A stretch of DNA of 64,000 nucleotides from Maricaulis sp963975345 (GTDB lineage Bacteria > Pseudomonadota > Alphaproteobacteria > Caulobacterales > Maricaulaceae): the NCBI RefSeq assembly GCF_963975345.1, contig NZ_CAXBGE010000009.1, positions 105,755-169,754 of the forward strand, given 5' to 3'. The position numbers and the translations under genes were made by a program. Numbering within the stretch: the stretch's first letter is position 1; each line of letters begins with the position of its first letter. Of this stretch, positions 19,089-28,035 are shown piece after piece. Under the pieces are notes generated by a model. The model saw nothing but the letters and a program-made list of their open reading frames with translations. It searched no databases and was not told the origin of the DNA.

Positions 19089-19205
19089 GCCCGTTGAACG
19101 CCTGTGGACGTTTATGAAGGCCGTGAACCTAACCAGCCGCGCCGGGCGTCACAAGTCCGCAATACTGTCAGCAGGCAGCGGCAGGCGCGCGCTCATGGCA
19201 CACCA

Positions 19206-20831
19206 TCAGTCCCCGGCACGCATCAGGGTGATTGCCCGGATTCCGCTCCGGGTCAGGACGAGCCGCGCGTCGGCGTCGAGCCAGAGATAGGTCGAACTGG
19301 CGCGGTCCAGCCAGACGCCTGGGACCACGGGCTCCAGGCGCACGGGCGCTGCAGCGCCGCCGGACAGTTGCAGCCCGTCCTCCGCCGGCTCGATCAGCCA
19401 GTCCCGGCCCGGCAGGCTGGGCGATCGCCAACGGCCGGTGAATCCTTCCACCGCACCAGCTCGCGGTTCGATGCGATAGAGTTGCTCAAACGGGCGGCCG
19501 AGATAGAAGAAGTTGAGATCGCCCGACAGGCCAACCCTCACCTCAAGATCGGGCAGGTCCGATCTGTAATGCGCGCCGGATTCGACCGGCAGGTATTGAC
19601 GGGGTTCGCCGCCGGGAACGCCGATCAGAAGCCGGTCGGCGTCAGCAATGACTTGCAACAGAATTGCATCGCCATTGAACGCGCCGGCATAGAGGCCTGC
19701 GACGTCCGCCAGCGGCGGTGATGGGGCCGGCAGGGATGCGAAATTCACCTGCTGGGCCGTGACCGCCGCCAGGATATCGAAGCCGATCTGCTCGGCATTC
19801 AGGCTGTCGCTATTGGCCAGCACCACGATGCTGACGTCGCCGCCAGGCAGATAACCTATCCAGCTTGAGGCGCCGCGATTGCCGCCGCCATGATGGACCA
19901 GAACATCGCCATCGACGGGTGAGACGTGCAGGCCCAGCCCGTAATGCGTATCGGCGCCATTGGGCAGATGGCCGCTTTCGGTTCGCTCGGCTGTGAACTG
20001 GCCTAGGCTCTGATCGCGCAATTCGGCCAGCCAGAGCAGCAATTCGGGTGCCGAGGCATAGAGCCCGCCATCGCCGAGAATGTCGGAAAAGACGTAATCG
20101 ACGGCCTCCGGCGCGTCGGCTGGACCGGAATAGCCGATGGCGCGGCTGTGAAAGCCGTCAGGGTCCGCGACCGGGAACCCGGCCCCGGTCATGCCGAGCG
20201 GCGCGAACACATCCTCACCCAGCATTTGCGGCAGGGAGCGACCGTCAATCCGCTGCAGCACATCGGTCAGGAGGACGTAATTGGCATTTGTGTAGGCGAA
20301 ATTGCTGCCGGGCTCGAAATTAGAGCTGTCCTGTGCCGTGATCAGGGCCGTGACCTCTGCCAGCGTCTCGGTCGGAACATCCACCAGCCTGGACTGAGCC
20401 CAATGCTCATAGAAGCCGCTCATATGATGCAGCATCTGCCGGATTGTCGGAACATCGGTGCGGGCAATCGGACCGGTATAGACGTCGACCGGCGCATCGA
20501 GATCCAGCACGCCGCGGTCCCGCAGGATCAGGGCCTCAAGCGCGACGAATTGCTTGGTGAGCGATGCGAGATGGAACACCGTGCCGGCCTCAATCGCACG
20601 CCCGGAAGCGATATCGGCGAGGCCGCATTGCAGCAGAACCGGCGGTTCCCCGGCCCGCTGCACGGCGAGGCTGAGCCCGGCGCTGGTCGCGGGGTTGGTG
20701 ACATAGGTGTCGCAAACGGCCTGCAAGCTCCCGGCCAGGTCCGCGCCCGCATCGATCGATTGCGCGTGCACGGGCCCGGAGAGGAGCACCAGGGCCATCA
20801 GGCCCGCCAGTGGTTGTCTCGAATGTCGCAT
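19206..20831 (-). CDS. Exported serine beta-lactamase-like hydrolase
   Basis: 541 residues from the ATG at 20831, with a signal peptide (residues 1-24, ending V-H-A-Q). The penicillin-binding-protein/class C beta-lactamase fold is shown by S-L-T-K-Q (the S-x-x-K nucleophile), Y-T-N-A-N (the Y-x-N position) and H-H-G-G in place of the K-T-G triad. The last 150 residues form a second beta-rich domain seen in many esterase or D-aminopeptidase relatives. Hydrolysis of beta-lactams is not implied; esterase or peptidase activity in the periplasm is more usual for this architecture. It has no obvious operon partner. Confidence 0.87.
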   Translation of the reverse strand: MRHSRQPLAGLMALVLLSGPVHAQSIDAGADLAGSLQAVCDTYVTNPATSAGLSLAVQRAGEPPVLLQCGLADIASGRAIEAGTVFHLASLTKQFVALEALILRDRGVLDLDAPVDVYTGPIARTDVPTIRQMLHHMSGFYEHWAQSRLVDVPTETLAEVTALITAQDSSNFEPGSNFAYTNANYVLLTDVLQRIDGRSLPQMLGEDVFAPLGMTGAGFPVADPDGFHSRAIGYSGPADAPEAVDYVFSDILGDGGLYASAPELLLWLAELRDQSLGQFTAERTESGHLPNGADTHYGLGLHVSPVDGDVLVHHGGGNRGASSWIGYLPGGDVSIVVLANSDSLNAEQIGFDILAAVTAQQVNFASLPAPSPPLADVAGLYAGAFNGDAILLQVIADADRLLIGVPGGEPRQYLPVESGAHYRSDLPDLEVRVGLSGDLNFFYLGRPFEQLYRIEPRAGAVEGFTGRWRSPSLPGRDWLIEPAEDGLQLSGGAAAPVRLEPVVPGVWLDRASSTYLWLDADARLVLTRSGIRAITLMRAGD

Positions 20832-20900
20832 ATTGCCCCCGATTGTGTGTCGGGGTTCAGCCATAGGCAGGAGCCAGGCCGGGCGCGAGTTAAATTCCGC

Positions 20901-21833
20901 TCATTTACTTCCCGGACGCGCGAGCGGATGCGCGGTCTCGACCAGGGATTTCAGGCGCTCATCGAGCACATGGGTATAGATCTGCGTCGTCGAGACATCG
21001 GCATGGCCAAGCAAGAGCTGGACCGAGCGCAGATCGGCGCCGCGCGCCAGCAAGTGCGTCGCGAACGCATGGCGCAGCACGTGCGGCGACACCCGGGCCG
21101 GGTCGAGGCCTGCGGCCAGCGCGACTTCCTGCAGGATCTGGGCGAAGCGTTCGCGGGTCAGATGACCCGATTTCGCCGTGCGTGAGGGAAACAGATAGCG
21201 CTGGGCCTTGTGCTGGCCCGATTTGGCAGGCGGCAGATGCGCGGCGCGCACCTCGCGATAGGCCGCCATCGCCTCGAGGGCCGAGGCGGTCAGCGGCACC
21301 AGGCGCTCGCGCCCGCCCTTGCCGGTAACGAAAATGCAGCGTTCGGTCTGGATGAAGGCGCTGAGCGGCAGGCTCACCAGTTCTGTGACCCGCAAGCCGC
21401 CGGCATAGAGGATTTCCAGCAACGCCCGTGTGCGCAGGCCCGACGGCCCTGGCAAATCGGCGACGGCGCCGAACAGGGCGTCGACATCGGCTTCGCTGAG
21501 GATTTTCGGCAGGCTGCGCCCCTGTTTCGGCCCGCGCAGCGGCGTGCAGGGATCATCACTGCGCCGGCCTTCCGAGAGCAGGAAGCGGTAGAAGCGTTTC
21601 ATCGCGGAGAGCCGCCGCGCCGCTGTCGCTGCCGACAGCCCATCGGATTCAATCCCGGCCAGCACCTGTTCCAGATCGGTGGTCGCGGCCAGGGTCAGCG
21701 GGACACCGCGCGCGGCGAGGCGCTGCGAGACATCGGTCAGATCGCGGGCATAGGCGTCGAGTGTGTTGCGGGCGGCGCCGCGCTCGGCGGCCATCATGTC
21801 GAGGAAGAGGTCGATCTCCGGACCTGTGTTCAC
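20901..21833 (-). CDS. xerD: Tyrosine recombinase XerD
   Basis: 310 residues: SAM-like N-terminal DNA-binding domain (1-95) and a tyrosine recombinase catalytic domain. The catalytic residues are visible in L-Y-A-G-G-L-R-V-T-E-L (Arg I), H-V-L-R-H-A-F-A-T-H-L (His/Arg), L-L-G-H-A-D (His) and T-Q-I-Y-T-H-V (Tyr nucleophile). XerD acts with XerC at dif to resolve chromosome dimers. Its start overlaps the end of the unknown exported protein by 4 bases, and the back-to-back aroK-aroB order beyond matches the usual chromosomal xerD site in Caulobacterales rather than a mobile integrase. Confidence 0.93.
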   Translation of the reverse strand: MNTGPEIDLFLDMMAAERGAARNTLDAYARDLTDVSQRLAARGVPLTLAATTDLEQVLAGIESDGLSAATAARRLSAMKRFYRFLLSEGRRSDDPCTPLRGPKQGRSLPKILSEADVDALFGAVADLPGPSGLRTRALLEILYAGGLRVTELVSLPLSAFIQTERCIFVTGKGGRERLVPLTASALEAMAAYREVRAAHLPPAKSGQHKAQRYLFPSRTAKSGHLTRERFAQILQEVALAAGLDPARVSPHVLRHAFATHLLARGADLRSVQLLLGHADVSTTQIYTHVLDERLKSLVETAHPLARPGSK

Positions 21834-23449
21834 ACCGCCCTCGCGACCAGCCGCTCCAGCAACAGATTGAGCGCGGCCCGGCGCAGACCAAGCTGATCGA
21901 GCACTGCAGCCGCACGGCTGAGCGTCTCGGCATTGGGCTGGGTGGCGGCCAGAGCCGAAATCGCCAATATCGCTGCTTCAGCCCGGGCATTGGCCCGCGC
22001 GGCGGCTTCCATCGCCAGCACTTCGGGCCCGACAGGGATCGCGGATCGCTGCAGCAGGGCCAGGCGCAAGCCCGCCGCTTCACCGGCGCCAAGCCGGTTG
22101 AGTGCCAGCATGTCAGGCAAAGCCACGGCGCCATAGGCCTCGAGATGCGCTCCCAGCAGGGCCGAGGTCTGGTCAGTCGCGAGCCGGTCGCGGGCGATGG
22201 CAATCGCCAGGTCGAGATTGACCATGCGGCGCGGTGCCGGTGGCACCCAGGCGGAAGGCGCTTCGGTCACGGGATTGTCGAGGAAGGGATCGAGCGGCTT
22301 GCCGGTCTCGTCAAACGCCGGGGCTGGCGGCTGTGGCGGACCGTCCATCAGCGCGCCACGCCATTGCGAGGCGGTGCGGACATCGCCGCTCAACAGGGCT
22401 GCGAGGGCAAAGCGATAGCCGTCGCTCAGCGTTGTGCGGGTCACTGGCAGGGTGTGAACTTCGCCGCCATAAGCGCGTGCCGCTGCGGCAAAAGCGTGCG
22501 CACTCACCGCATCGTCCAGCAGACCGGAAAGCGCGGCCGCAGCCAGTTCGCGATCAACGCCCTGGACCAGCACGGCTTCCAGCGCCGCAGTACGCTCCAG
22601 GCCCGGCAGGACCAGCGCAGCAGCCAGAGCCGTCGCGGGATCACTGGCCGGAACCGGGGCCGGCGCGGCACGGCCGTGTACGAAGCGTTGCAGCCAGCCC
22701 GGTGCACCGGTCACATCGAGATCATCGACGCCGGCATCGCTGCCGAGCCGATGCGCCATGGCGAGTTTCAGACCCGAATCGATGACGGGCATGGTGGCCG
22801 GGCTCTCGCCGTGGAGCGTGATCGCGAACAGCATCGTGTCATAGCCGGCATCGTCGCTGGCATTGCGTGCCAGCTCCGCCGTCAATTCAGCCGCGCTGTC
22901 CTGACCATCTAGCGCCAGGCAGAAGGCCCGCGAGCGCAGCCAGTAGGCCTGCTCGCGGCCACGCAGCAGCGCATTCGCCGTATGACAGGCATTGCGCGTA
23001 TTGCCGCTCGCGAAGGCCAGTTCCGCATGCAGGCGTGAAAGCGGTTCATTCTGGTTCAGATTGGGTGTGCGTTCGAGCAAGTCATAGGCTTCAAACACGC
23101 CGCCGGCGGCGAGCAGACGGTCAGCGCGCAGGACAGGCAGCGCCTGATCACCGCGTCCGCCCGCAGGCGGATAGCCGCCGGAGCTGAGCACGGATCGCGC
23201 CAACTCTGCCACGGCCGGCGAGGCATAGCCCGCCCCGTCGGCGGTCGGCAGCCGGGTGAGCACCTGGCTGGCCATGTCCAGATCGCTGCCATCCCACAGC
23301 GCGATACCCATCGCTGCGTCAGGCAGACCAACCTCAAGCGGATCAAGCGCATCGAGACTTTGAACTTCGATGGGCGCCTGCGCGAGGGCGGAACCGCCCA
23401 ACAGCAAAGCCAGACCGCTAGCGCGGAAAATTATCGTCCAGTTGGACAC
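21830..23449 (-). CDS. Exported protein of unknown function upstream of xerD
   Basis: 539 residues with a signal peptide (1-24, ending A-L-A-Q-A). The mature part is rich in Ala, Leu and acidic residues and looks mostly helical. Several stretches such as A-Y-D-L-L-E-R-T-P-N-L-N ... R-L-H-A-E-L-A-F-A-S-G have the spacing of TPR-like helical hairpins, but I cannot assign a family. Only three cysteines are obvious in the mature part. Its stop overlaps the xerD start and its 5' end overlaps the 46-residue membrane protein, so all three are coupled. A periplasmic scaffold or envelope role is a guess. Confidence 0.85.
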   Translation of the reverse strand: MSNWTIIFRASGLALLLGGSALAQAPIEVQSLDALDPLEVGLPDAAMGIALWDGSDLDMASQVLTRLPTADGAGYASPAVAELARSVLSSGGYPPAGGRGDQALPVLRADRLLAAGGVFEAYDLLERTPNLNQNEPLSRLHAELAFASGNTRNACHTANALLRGREQAYWLRSRAFCLALDGQDSAAELTAELARNASDDAGYDTMLFAITLHGESPATMPVIDSGLKLAMAHRLGSDAGVDDLDVTGAPGWLQRFVHGRAAPAPVPASDPATALAAALVLPGLERTAALEAVLVQGVDRELAAAALSGLLDDAVSAHAFAAAARAYGGEVHTLPVTRTTLSDGYRFALAALLSGDVRTASQWRGALMDGPPQPPAPAFDETGKPLDPFLDNPVTEAPSAWVPPAPRRMVNLDLAIAIARDRLATDQTSALLGAHLEAYGAVALPDMLALNRLGAGEAAGLRLALLQRSAIPVGPEVLAMEAAARANARAEAAILAISALAATQPNAETLSRAAAVLDQLGLRRAALNLLLERLVARAV

Positions 23450-23558
23450 GAACTTCCTCCTGCGACGGCTGCATGCCGTTCGCGATAACCATCAACGTGC
23501 CGAAGCCCGCTGCAAGAATGCCGGCGACAACCACCAGACCGACCAGAAAACCCCGCAT
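23418..23558 (-). CDS. 46-residue single-pass membrane protein
   Basis: Short reading frame M-R-G-F-L-V-G-L-V-V-V-A-G-I-L-A-A-G-F-G and on to a TAG at 23418. Residues 4-26 form one membrane helix; the tail is short and acidic (Q-E-E-V ... D-D-N-F-P-R). The strongest support is the ribosome binding site GAGGAAGGTG 6-7 bases before the ATG, much better than most in this window. It overlaps the following exported-protein gene by 32 bases in another frame, which implies coupled translation of the two. No homologue is recognised. It probably works with the downstream exported protein at the membrane. Confidence 0.72.
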   Translation of the reverse strand: MRGFLVGLVVVAGILAAGFGTLMVIANGMQPSQEEVRVQLDDNFPR

Positions 23559-23665
23559 GAATTCACCTTCCTCATGTGCAATTGGTGCGCCACCAGCATG
23601 GCAAACATCAGCGAGCCAAGGGTAACCCGGATTGCGGCGATTTCCAGACGCTTTATACCGATGTG

Positions 23666-24205
23666 ATGACCCGCACTGCTTTAGATGATCGCTGCGTCGT
23701 ACTGATCGGCCTGATGGGCGCCGGCAAGACCACGGTCGGGCGCCGTCTGGCTGCGATCATGGACCGGCCTTTCAACGATGCCGACCATGAGATTGAACGC
23801 GCCGCCGGCCGCAGTGTCAGCGAGATTTTCAACGATTTCGGCGAAGCCGCCTTCCGCGAGGGCGAACGCAAAGTCATCGCGCGCCTGCTTGATGAGGCGC
23901 CGATGGTGCTGGCACTGGGCGGCGGCTCCTTTGTCGACCCGCAGACCCGCGCCTTGGTGAAGGAGCGCGCGGTCTCGGTCTGGCTGCAGGCCGATATCGA
24001 GACCCTGGCCACGCGTGTCGCCCGGCGCGATACGCGGCCGCTTCTGCGCGATGGCGATCCGCTGGAAATTCTCGGAAACCTGCTTGAAACGCGTGAGCCC
24101 GCCTATGCCGAAGCCGATATCCGGATCGATGCATCGGCGGGCAATCACCAGGCAACAGCACAGATCATTCTCGCCGCACTGAAGGATTGGGAGGCCGTCC
24201 AGTGA
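23666..24205 (+). CDS. aroK: Shikimate kinase
   Basis: 179 residues from the ATG at 23666; an in-frame GTG directly before it is possible. Walker A G-L-M-G-A-G-K-T-T is at 15-23, the shikimate-binding D-A-D-H-E-I-E is near 40, and L-G-G-G-S-F plus the lid R-x-x-R-x-T-R-P-L-L segment are intact. It phosphorylates shikimate on the way to chorismate. It is divergent from the xerD-side genes and its stop TGA overlaps the aroB GTG start, giving a coupled aroK-aroB pair. Confidence 0.95.
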   Translation: MTRTALDDRCVVLIGLMGAGKTTVGRRLAAIMDRPFNDADHEIERAAGRSVSEIFNDFGEAAFREGERKVIARLLDEAPMVLALGGGSFVDPQTRALVKERAVSVWLQADIETLATRVARRDTRPLLRDGDPLEILGNLLETREPAYAEADIRIDASAGNHQATAQIILAALKDWEAVQ

Positions 24206-25305
24206 GCCCGGTTCTCACAGTGCCGGTTGGCCTCGGGGCTCGCAGCTATGACGTGCTGGTCGGCGAAGGCGCACTCGACACCGCCGCCGAACGCCTGCCC
24301 GCCCTGTTTCCGCGCCGGCGCGCCATCCTCGTCACCGACAGCCATGTCGCGCCGCTACACCTGGACCGCGTCACGGCCCTGCTGGCGCGCGCCGGCATTG
24401 CCTGCGATCCGATCGTGATGGAGCCGGGCGAGCGCGCCAAGAGTTTTGCCGGACTGGAACAGCTCGTCGATGCCCTGCTGGACCGCAATATCGAACGCTC
24501 CGAAGCCATCATCGCTCTGGGCGGCGGCGTGATCGGTGATCTGACCGGCTTTGCCGCGGCGGTCACCAAGCGCGGCGTCGATTTCGTGCAAATCCCGACC
24601 ACATTGCTGGCCCAGGTCGACAGTTCGGTCGGGGGCAAGACCGGCATCAATACCCGCCAGGGCAAGAATTTCGCCGGCGCCTTCCACCAGCCGCGCCTGG
24701 TGATCGCCGACACCAGCCTGCTCGCCACCCTGCCCGAACGCGAACGCCGGGCCGGTTATGCCGAGATCGTCAAGGCCGCGCTGATCGGCGATGCGGCGAT
24801 GTTCGAACGTCTCGATGCGGCTGGCACCGGCGTGCTGCAGGGCGCACCGCTGGCACAAGCGATTGCCGACGCCGTAGGCTTTAAAGCGCGCATCGTCGCC
24901 GAGGACGAGCTGGAGCATGGCCACCGCGCTTTGCTCAATCTCGGCCACACCTTCGCCCATGCCTTCGAAGCGGAAGCGCCCAAGGACGCGATCCGCCATG
25001 GCGAGGCTGTCGCGGCGGGGATTGCCCTGGCCTTTCGCTATTCGGTGGCGCGCGGCGAATGCCCAAAGGCCGACGCCGACCGCGTCGAGGCGCATTTGCG
25101 CACCGTCGGTCTGCCCTGGAGTGGCGCAAGCCTTGCCCATACCGGCTGGGATGCGAGCCGGCTGGTCGAGCGGATGCGCGATGACAAGAAAAACCAGGCC
25201 GGGGAAATCACCTTGATTCTCGCCCGTGGTATTGGCAAAGCATGGATAGACCCTCGGATTGACGCGACACATCTGGTCGCATTTTTGGAGACTTCGCTCT
25301 CATGA
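24202..25305 (+). CDS. aroB: 3-dehydroquinate synthase
   Basis: 367 residues from a GTG start at 24202 that overlaps the aroK stop (GTGA). NAD-binding G-G-G-V-I-G-D-L-T-G-F and the segment P-T-T-L-L-A-Q-V-D-S-S-V-G-G-K-T-G-I-N are diagnostic. The metal ligands lie in E-x-x-K and in the two histidine motifs L-N-L-G-H-T-F-A-H-A and R-H-G-E-A-V. It converts DAHP to 3-dehydroquinate, two reactions before aroE in the shikimate pathway. Four-base overlap with the downstream CNNM transporter gene places all three genes in one transcript. Confidence 0.96.
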   Translation: MSPVLTVPVGLGARSYDVLVGEGALDTAAERLPALFPRRRAILVTDSHVAPLHLDRVTALLARAGIACDPIVMEPGERAKSFAGLEQLVDALLDRNIERSEAIIALGGGVIGDLTGFAAAVTKRGVDFVQIPTTLLAQVDSSVGGKTGINTRQGKNFAGAFHQPRLVIADTSLLATLPERERRAGYAEIVKAALIGDAAMFERLDAAGTGVLQGAPLAQAIADAVGFKARIVAEDELEHGHRALLNLGHTFAHAFEAEAPKDAIRHGEAVAAGIALAFRYSVARGECPKADADRVEAHLRTVGLPWSGASLAHTGWDASRLVERMRDDKKNQAGEITLILARGIGKAWIDPRIDATHLVAFLETSLS

Positions 25306-26573
25306 GCCTCGACTGGAGCCTGATTGGCCCCGCCCTGCTGATTATTGGCCTGCTGATGCTGTCGGCCTTTTTCTCCGGTTCGGAAACCTCACTGACCGCA
25401 ACCTCGCGTGCGCGCATCCTGCAGCTCGAGCGCGACAAAAACCCGGCCGCCGCGCGGGTCAACCGGCTGATCAGCGATGGCGAAGGCCTGCTCGGCTCAC
25501 TGCTGCTCGGCAATAATCTGGTCAATATCGCCGCCTCCATGCTCACCGGACAATTATTCGCTCGCATGCTCGGCGGCGAGCACAGCGTCTGGATCGCCAC
25601 GGCGGTGATGACGGTCGTGGTGCTGGTGTTCGCTGAAGTGATGCCGAAAACCTATGCCCTGTCGAACCCGGAGCGTTTCGCGCTCGCGGTGTCGCGGCCG
25701 GTGCTGGTGATCGTTCAGATTTTCGCGCCGATTGTCGGTGCGGTCCAAACGATTGTGCGCGGCGTGTTGCGCCTGCTCGGCGCCCGGGTCGAAGGCCCGG
25801 TCCTGTCAGCCCATGACGAATTGCGCGGCGCAATCGCGCTGCATCACGAGGATGGCGGTGTGGTCAAGAATGACCGTGACATGCTCGGCGGCGTGCTCGA
25901 CCTGCGCGAACTGACCGTCGACGACATCATGGTCCACCGCAAATCCATCCACATGATCGATATCGACCTGCCGGCCTCGGAAATCGCTCAGGACGCGCTG
26001 CACAGTCCGCATACGCGCCTGCCGCTCTATCAGGGTGATCCGGACAATATCGTCGGCGTGCTACATGCGCGCGATCTGGCGCGTGCGATGCACGACAATA
26101 ATGGCGACCCGTCGACGATCAATATTCAGGCGATCCTGCGCGAGCCCTGGTTTGTGCCGGAGACCACCGAAGTGCTCGACCAGCTCAACGCGTTCCGCGA
26201 AAAGCGCGAGCATTTCGCCCTCGTCGTCGACGAATATGGCGCGCTGATGGGTCTGGTGACGCTGGAAGATATTCTCGAAGAGATCGTCGGCGCGATCGAG
26301 GACGAGCACGACATCACCGTCGAAGGCATCAAGCCGGAGGCCGAAGGCACTTGGCTGGTCGATGGCGTGATCCCGATCCGCGATCTCAATCGGGCCCTCG
26401 ACTGGCATTTGCCCGACGAGGAGGCCGTCACCCTGGCCGGCCTGGTGATCCACGAGGCCCAGACGATTCCGGAACGCGGCCAGGTGTTTCATTTCCACGG
26501 CGTGCGGTTTGAAGTCGCCGAACGGCGCCGCAACCAGATCACCCAATTGCGCGTCAGCGCCAGCCCGGACTGA
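25302..26573 (+). CDS. CNNM/CorB-type transporter (DUF21, CBS pair, CorC domain)
   Basis: 423 residues. The DUF21 membrane domain (about 1-185) starts with S-A-F-F-S-G-S-E-T-S-L-T-A, the conserved ion-pathway segment. Two CBS domains follow (about 205-330: V-D-D-I-M-V-H-R-K, T-R-L-P-L-Y-Q-G and V-V-D-E-Y-G-A-L-M-G-L-V-T-L-E-D-I-L-E-E-I-V-G shortened here by motif), then a CorC/HlyC domain (about 340-420). CorB/CNNM proteins export Mg2+ with CBS-mediated nucleotide sensing; older annotation calls them hemolysins. The gene shares an operon with aroKB by overlap, with no obvious functional link. Confidence 0.92.
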   Translation: MSLDWSLIGPALLIIGLLMLSAFFSGSETSLTATSRARILQLERDKNPAAARVNRLISDGEGLLGSLLLGNNLVNIAASMLTGQLFARMLGGEHSVWIATAVMTVVVLVFAEVMPKTYALSNPERFALAVSRPVLVIVQIFAPIVGAVQTIVRGVLRLLGARVEGPVLSAHDELRGAIALHHEDGGVVKNDRDMLGGVLDLRELTVDDIMVHRKSIHMIDIDLPASEIAQDALHSPHTRLPLYQGDPDNIVGVLHARDLARAMHDNNGDPSTINIQAILREPWFVPETTEVLDQLNAFREKREHFALVVDEYGALMGLVTLEDILEEIVGAIEDEHDITVEGIKPEAEGTWLVDGVIPIRDLNRALDWHLPDEEAVTLAGLVIHEAQTIPERGQVFHFHGVRFEVAERRRNQITQLRVSASPD

Positions 26574-26583
26574 GGCGGAGCAC

Positions 26584-26853
26584 CTACTCGCCCGGAGCCC
26601 GCGCCTTGATCGCCAGCGCATGGATCGGGCCCTTGAGCGGCTCGGCCAGCGCTTCATTGACCAAGCGGTGGCGGGCGACCCGTCCGAGCCCCTCAAACCG
26701 GCTGGAGACAATCTCAACGCTGAAATGGCTCTCCCCGCCGGGGCGCGCACCTGCATGACCCGCGTGCAAATGGCTGTCATCGCTGACATTCAGGGTCACC
26801 GGTGCCAGCGCCTCGCGCAGGCGGGTTTCGATCTGATCTCTCATCGTCATCAT
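26584..26853 (-). CDS. BolA family protein
   Basis: 89 residues from the ATG at 26853, which has AAGGTG six bases upstream; further ATG codons follow at 26850 and 26844. The sequence I-E-T-R-L-R-E-A-L-A-P-V-T-L-N-V-S-D-D-S is followed by H-L-H-A-G-H-A-G-A-R-P-G-G-E-S-H-F, the conserved BolA loop and class II KH-like fold. The C-terminal R-H-R-L-V-N-E-A-L is also typical. BolA proteins pair with monothiol glutaredoxins to handle Fe-S clusters. It is divergent from the J-domain gene across 66 bases, a recurring pair in alphaproteobacteria. Confidence 0.93.
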   Translation of the reverse strand: MMTMRDQIETRLREALAPVTLNVSDDSHLHAGHAGARPGGESHFSVEIVSSRFEGLGRVARHRLVNEALAEPLKGPIHALAIKARAPGE

Positions 26854-26919
26854 TAATGTCACCTTTTTTGACACCCGTTTCATTGCCGCTTTACCTGCGC
26901 ATGACCATAATTGGACGCT

Positions 26920-27534
26920 ATGACCGACGCCTTCGAATATACACCGCGGTTCAAAGACATCCGCATCAAGCCGCCCAAGGACAAGCCTTCGGCCGAGGAA
27001 CGTGTGTGTGAATGGCCCGGTTGCCGCAGCCATGGCAATAGCCGGGCGCCGAAATCGAACGATCAACTCAGCGATTTCTACTGGTTCTGCCAGAGCCACG
27101 CCTCGGAATACAACAAGTCGTGGAATTTCTTCGAAGGCATGAGCGAGAGCGCGGCGCAGGCCTATCGCGAATCCTCATCCTATGGTCACCGTCCGACCTG
27201 GGGCTGGCGCAATTCGACCAGCTCGCGTCACAAGGCCCAGCGCGCCAGCCGCGATTTCGCCGACGGTTTCAACGACACGATGGGGAATTTCGGCGACAAA
27301 TCCAGGGCCCATGAAGACGGCCCGCGCGAAAAAACCATGGGCCGGCTGCAATCCAAGGCGCTGGAGACAATGGGCCTCAAGCCCGATGTTGATCCGTCAA
27401 CGGTTCGCCGCCGCTATGCCGAACTGGTCAAACGCTTCCACCCCGACGCCAATGGCGGCGACCGCTCAAGCGAAGAACAGCTCGGGCGCGTGATTGCGTC
27501 CTATCAAATTCTCAAGGGCGTTGGGATGGCGTGA
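26920..27534 (+). CDS. C-terminal J-domain protein (DnaJ-like)
   Basis: 204 residues from the ATG at 26920. The N-terminal 130 residues contain C-E-W-P-G-C-R and F-C-Q-S-H, suggesting a small metal-binding module. A J domain lies at the C-terminus (about 145-204) with the H-P-D tripeptide in R-F-H-P-D-A-N-G-G-D-R-S. It would stimulate a DnaK partner; the substrate is unknown. The location of the J domain at the extreme C-terminus and the pairing with BolA are typical of this alphaproteobacterial family, so it is not canonical DnaJ. Confidence 0.9.
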   Translation: MTDAFEYTPRFKDIRIKPPKDKPSAEERVCEWPGCRSHGNSRAPKSNDQLSDFYWFCQSHASEYNKSWNFFEGMSESAAQAYRESSSYGHRPTWGWRNSTSSRHKAQRASRDFADGFNDTMGNFGDKSRAHEDGPREKTMGRLQSKALETMGLKPDVDPSTVRRRYAELVKRFHPDANGGDRSSEEQLGRVIASYQILKGVGMA

Positions 27535-27540
27535 TCGCTG

Positions 27541-28035
27541 ATGGATTGTGACCTCACAATTCCCGATCTGCCCCCAGCGACCCGCTTTTCCCGCCTTGGC
27601 GATTCTCAAGCCGATTTCGACTTCTCGTTCGAGGTAAAACGGCAGGCCATCGGCCCCTATATCACCGCGAAATGGGGTTGGGACGAGAGCTGGCAGCGGG
27701 ATTTTCACCGCCAGCGCTTTGCCGCTTTGCCCTTGTTCAAGATCGCCGAAAATAATGCCCCGATCGGTACGATCGCGTTTTATCGCGAGCAAAGCTGGAT
27801 CCGGATCGGCGAATTCTATCTCGCACCCGATGTCCAGAAACAGGGCCGCGGAACCGCCATCCTGCGCCACTGCCTGGCCATCGCGAAGCTTGAGGCCCGC
27901 CCGGTGCGGTTGGAATATCTCAAATGGAACCCGGTCGGCTCGCTTTACCGCCGCGAGGGCTTCGCCGAGATTGGCGAAAACGAGACGCACTTCTTTCTGG
28001 AGTGGCGCAACCCTAAAGGGGACAGGTATAATTAA
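27541..28035 (+). CDS. GNAT family acetyltransferase whose stop codon lies in an inverted repeat
   Basis: 164 residues. The acetyl-CoA site is visible in P-D-V-Q-K-Q-G-R-G-T-A-I-L-R and the motif B strand V-R-L-E-Y-L-K-W-N. The N-terminal segment F-E-V-K-R-Q-A-I-G-P-Y-I resembles a group of small stand-alone acetyltransferases. The last residues K-G-D-R-Y-N and the TAA stop are encoded by the left arm of a perfect 28-bp inverted repeat, so the natural C-terminus may have been replaced. The start is 7 bases after the J-domain gene stop. The substrate is unknown. Confidence 0.82.
   Translation: MDCDLTIPDLPPATRFSRLGDSQADFDFSFEVKRQAIGPYITAKWGWDESWQRDFHRQRFAALPLFKIAENNAPIGTIAFYREQSWIRIGEFYLAPDVQKQGRGTAILRHCLAIAKLEARPVRLEYLKWNPVGSLYRREGFAEIGENETHFFLEWRNPKGDRYN

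Noticed and set aside
20901..21833. Tyrosine recombinase as a mobile-element integrase
   Set aside because: Length, motifs and conserved chromosomal neighbours fit housekeeping XerD.
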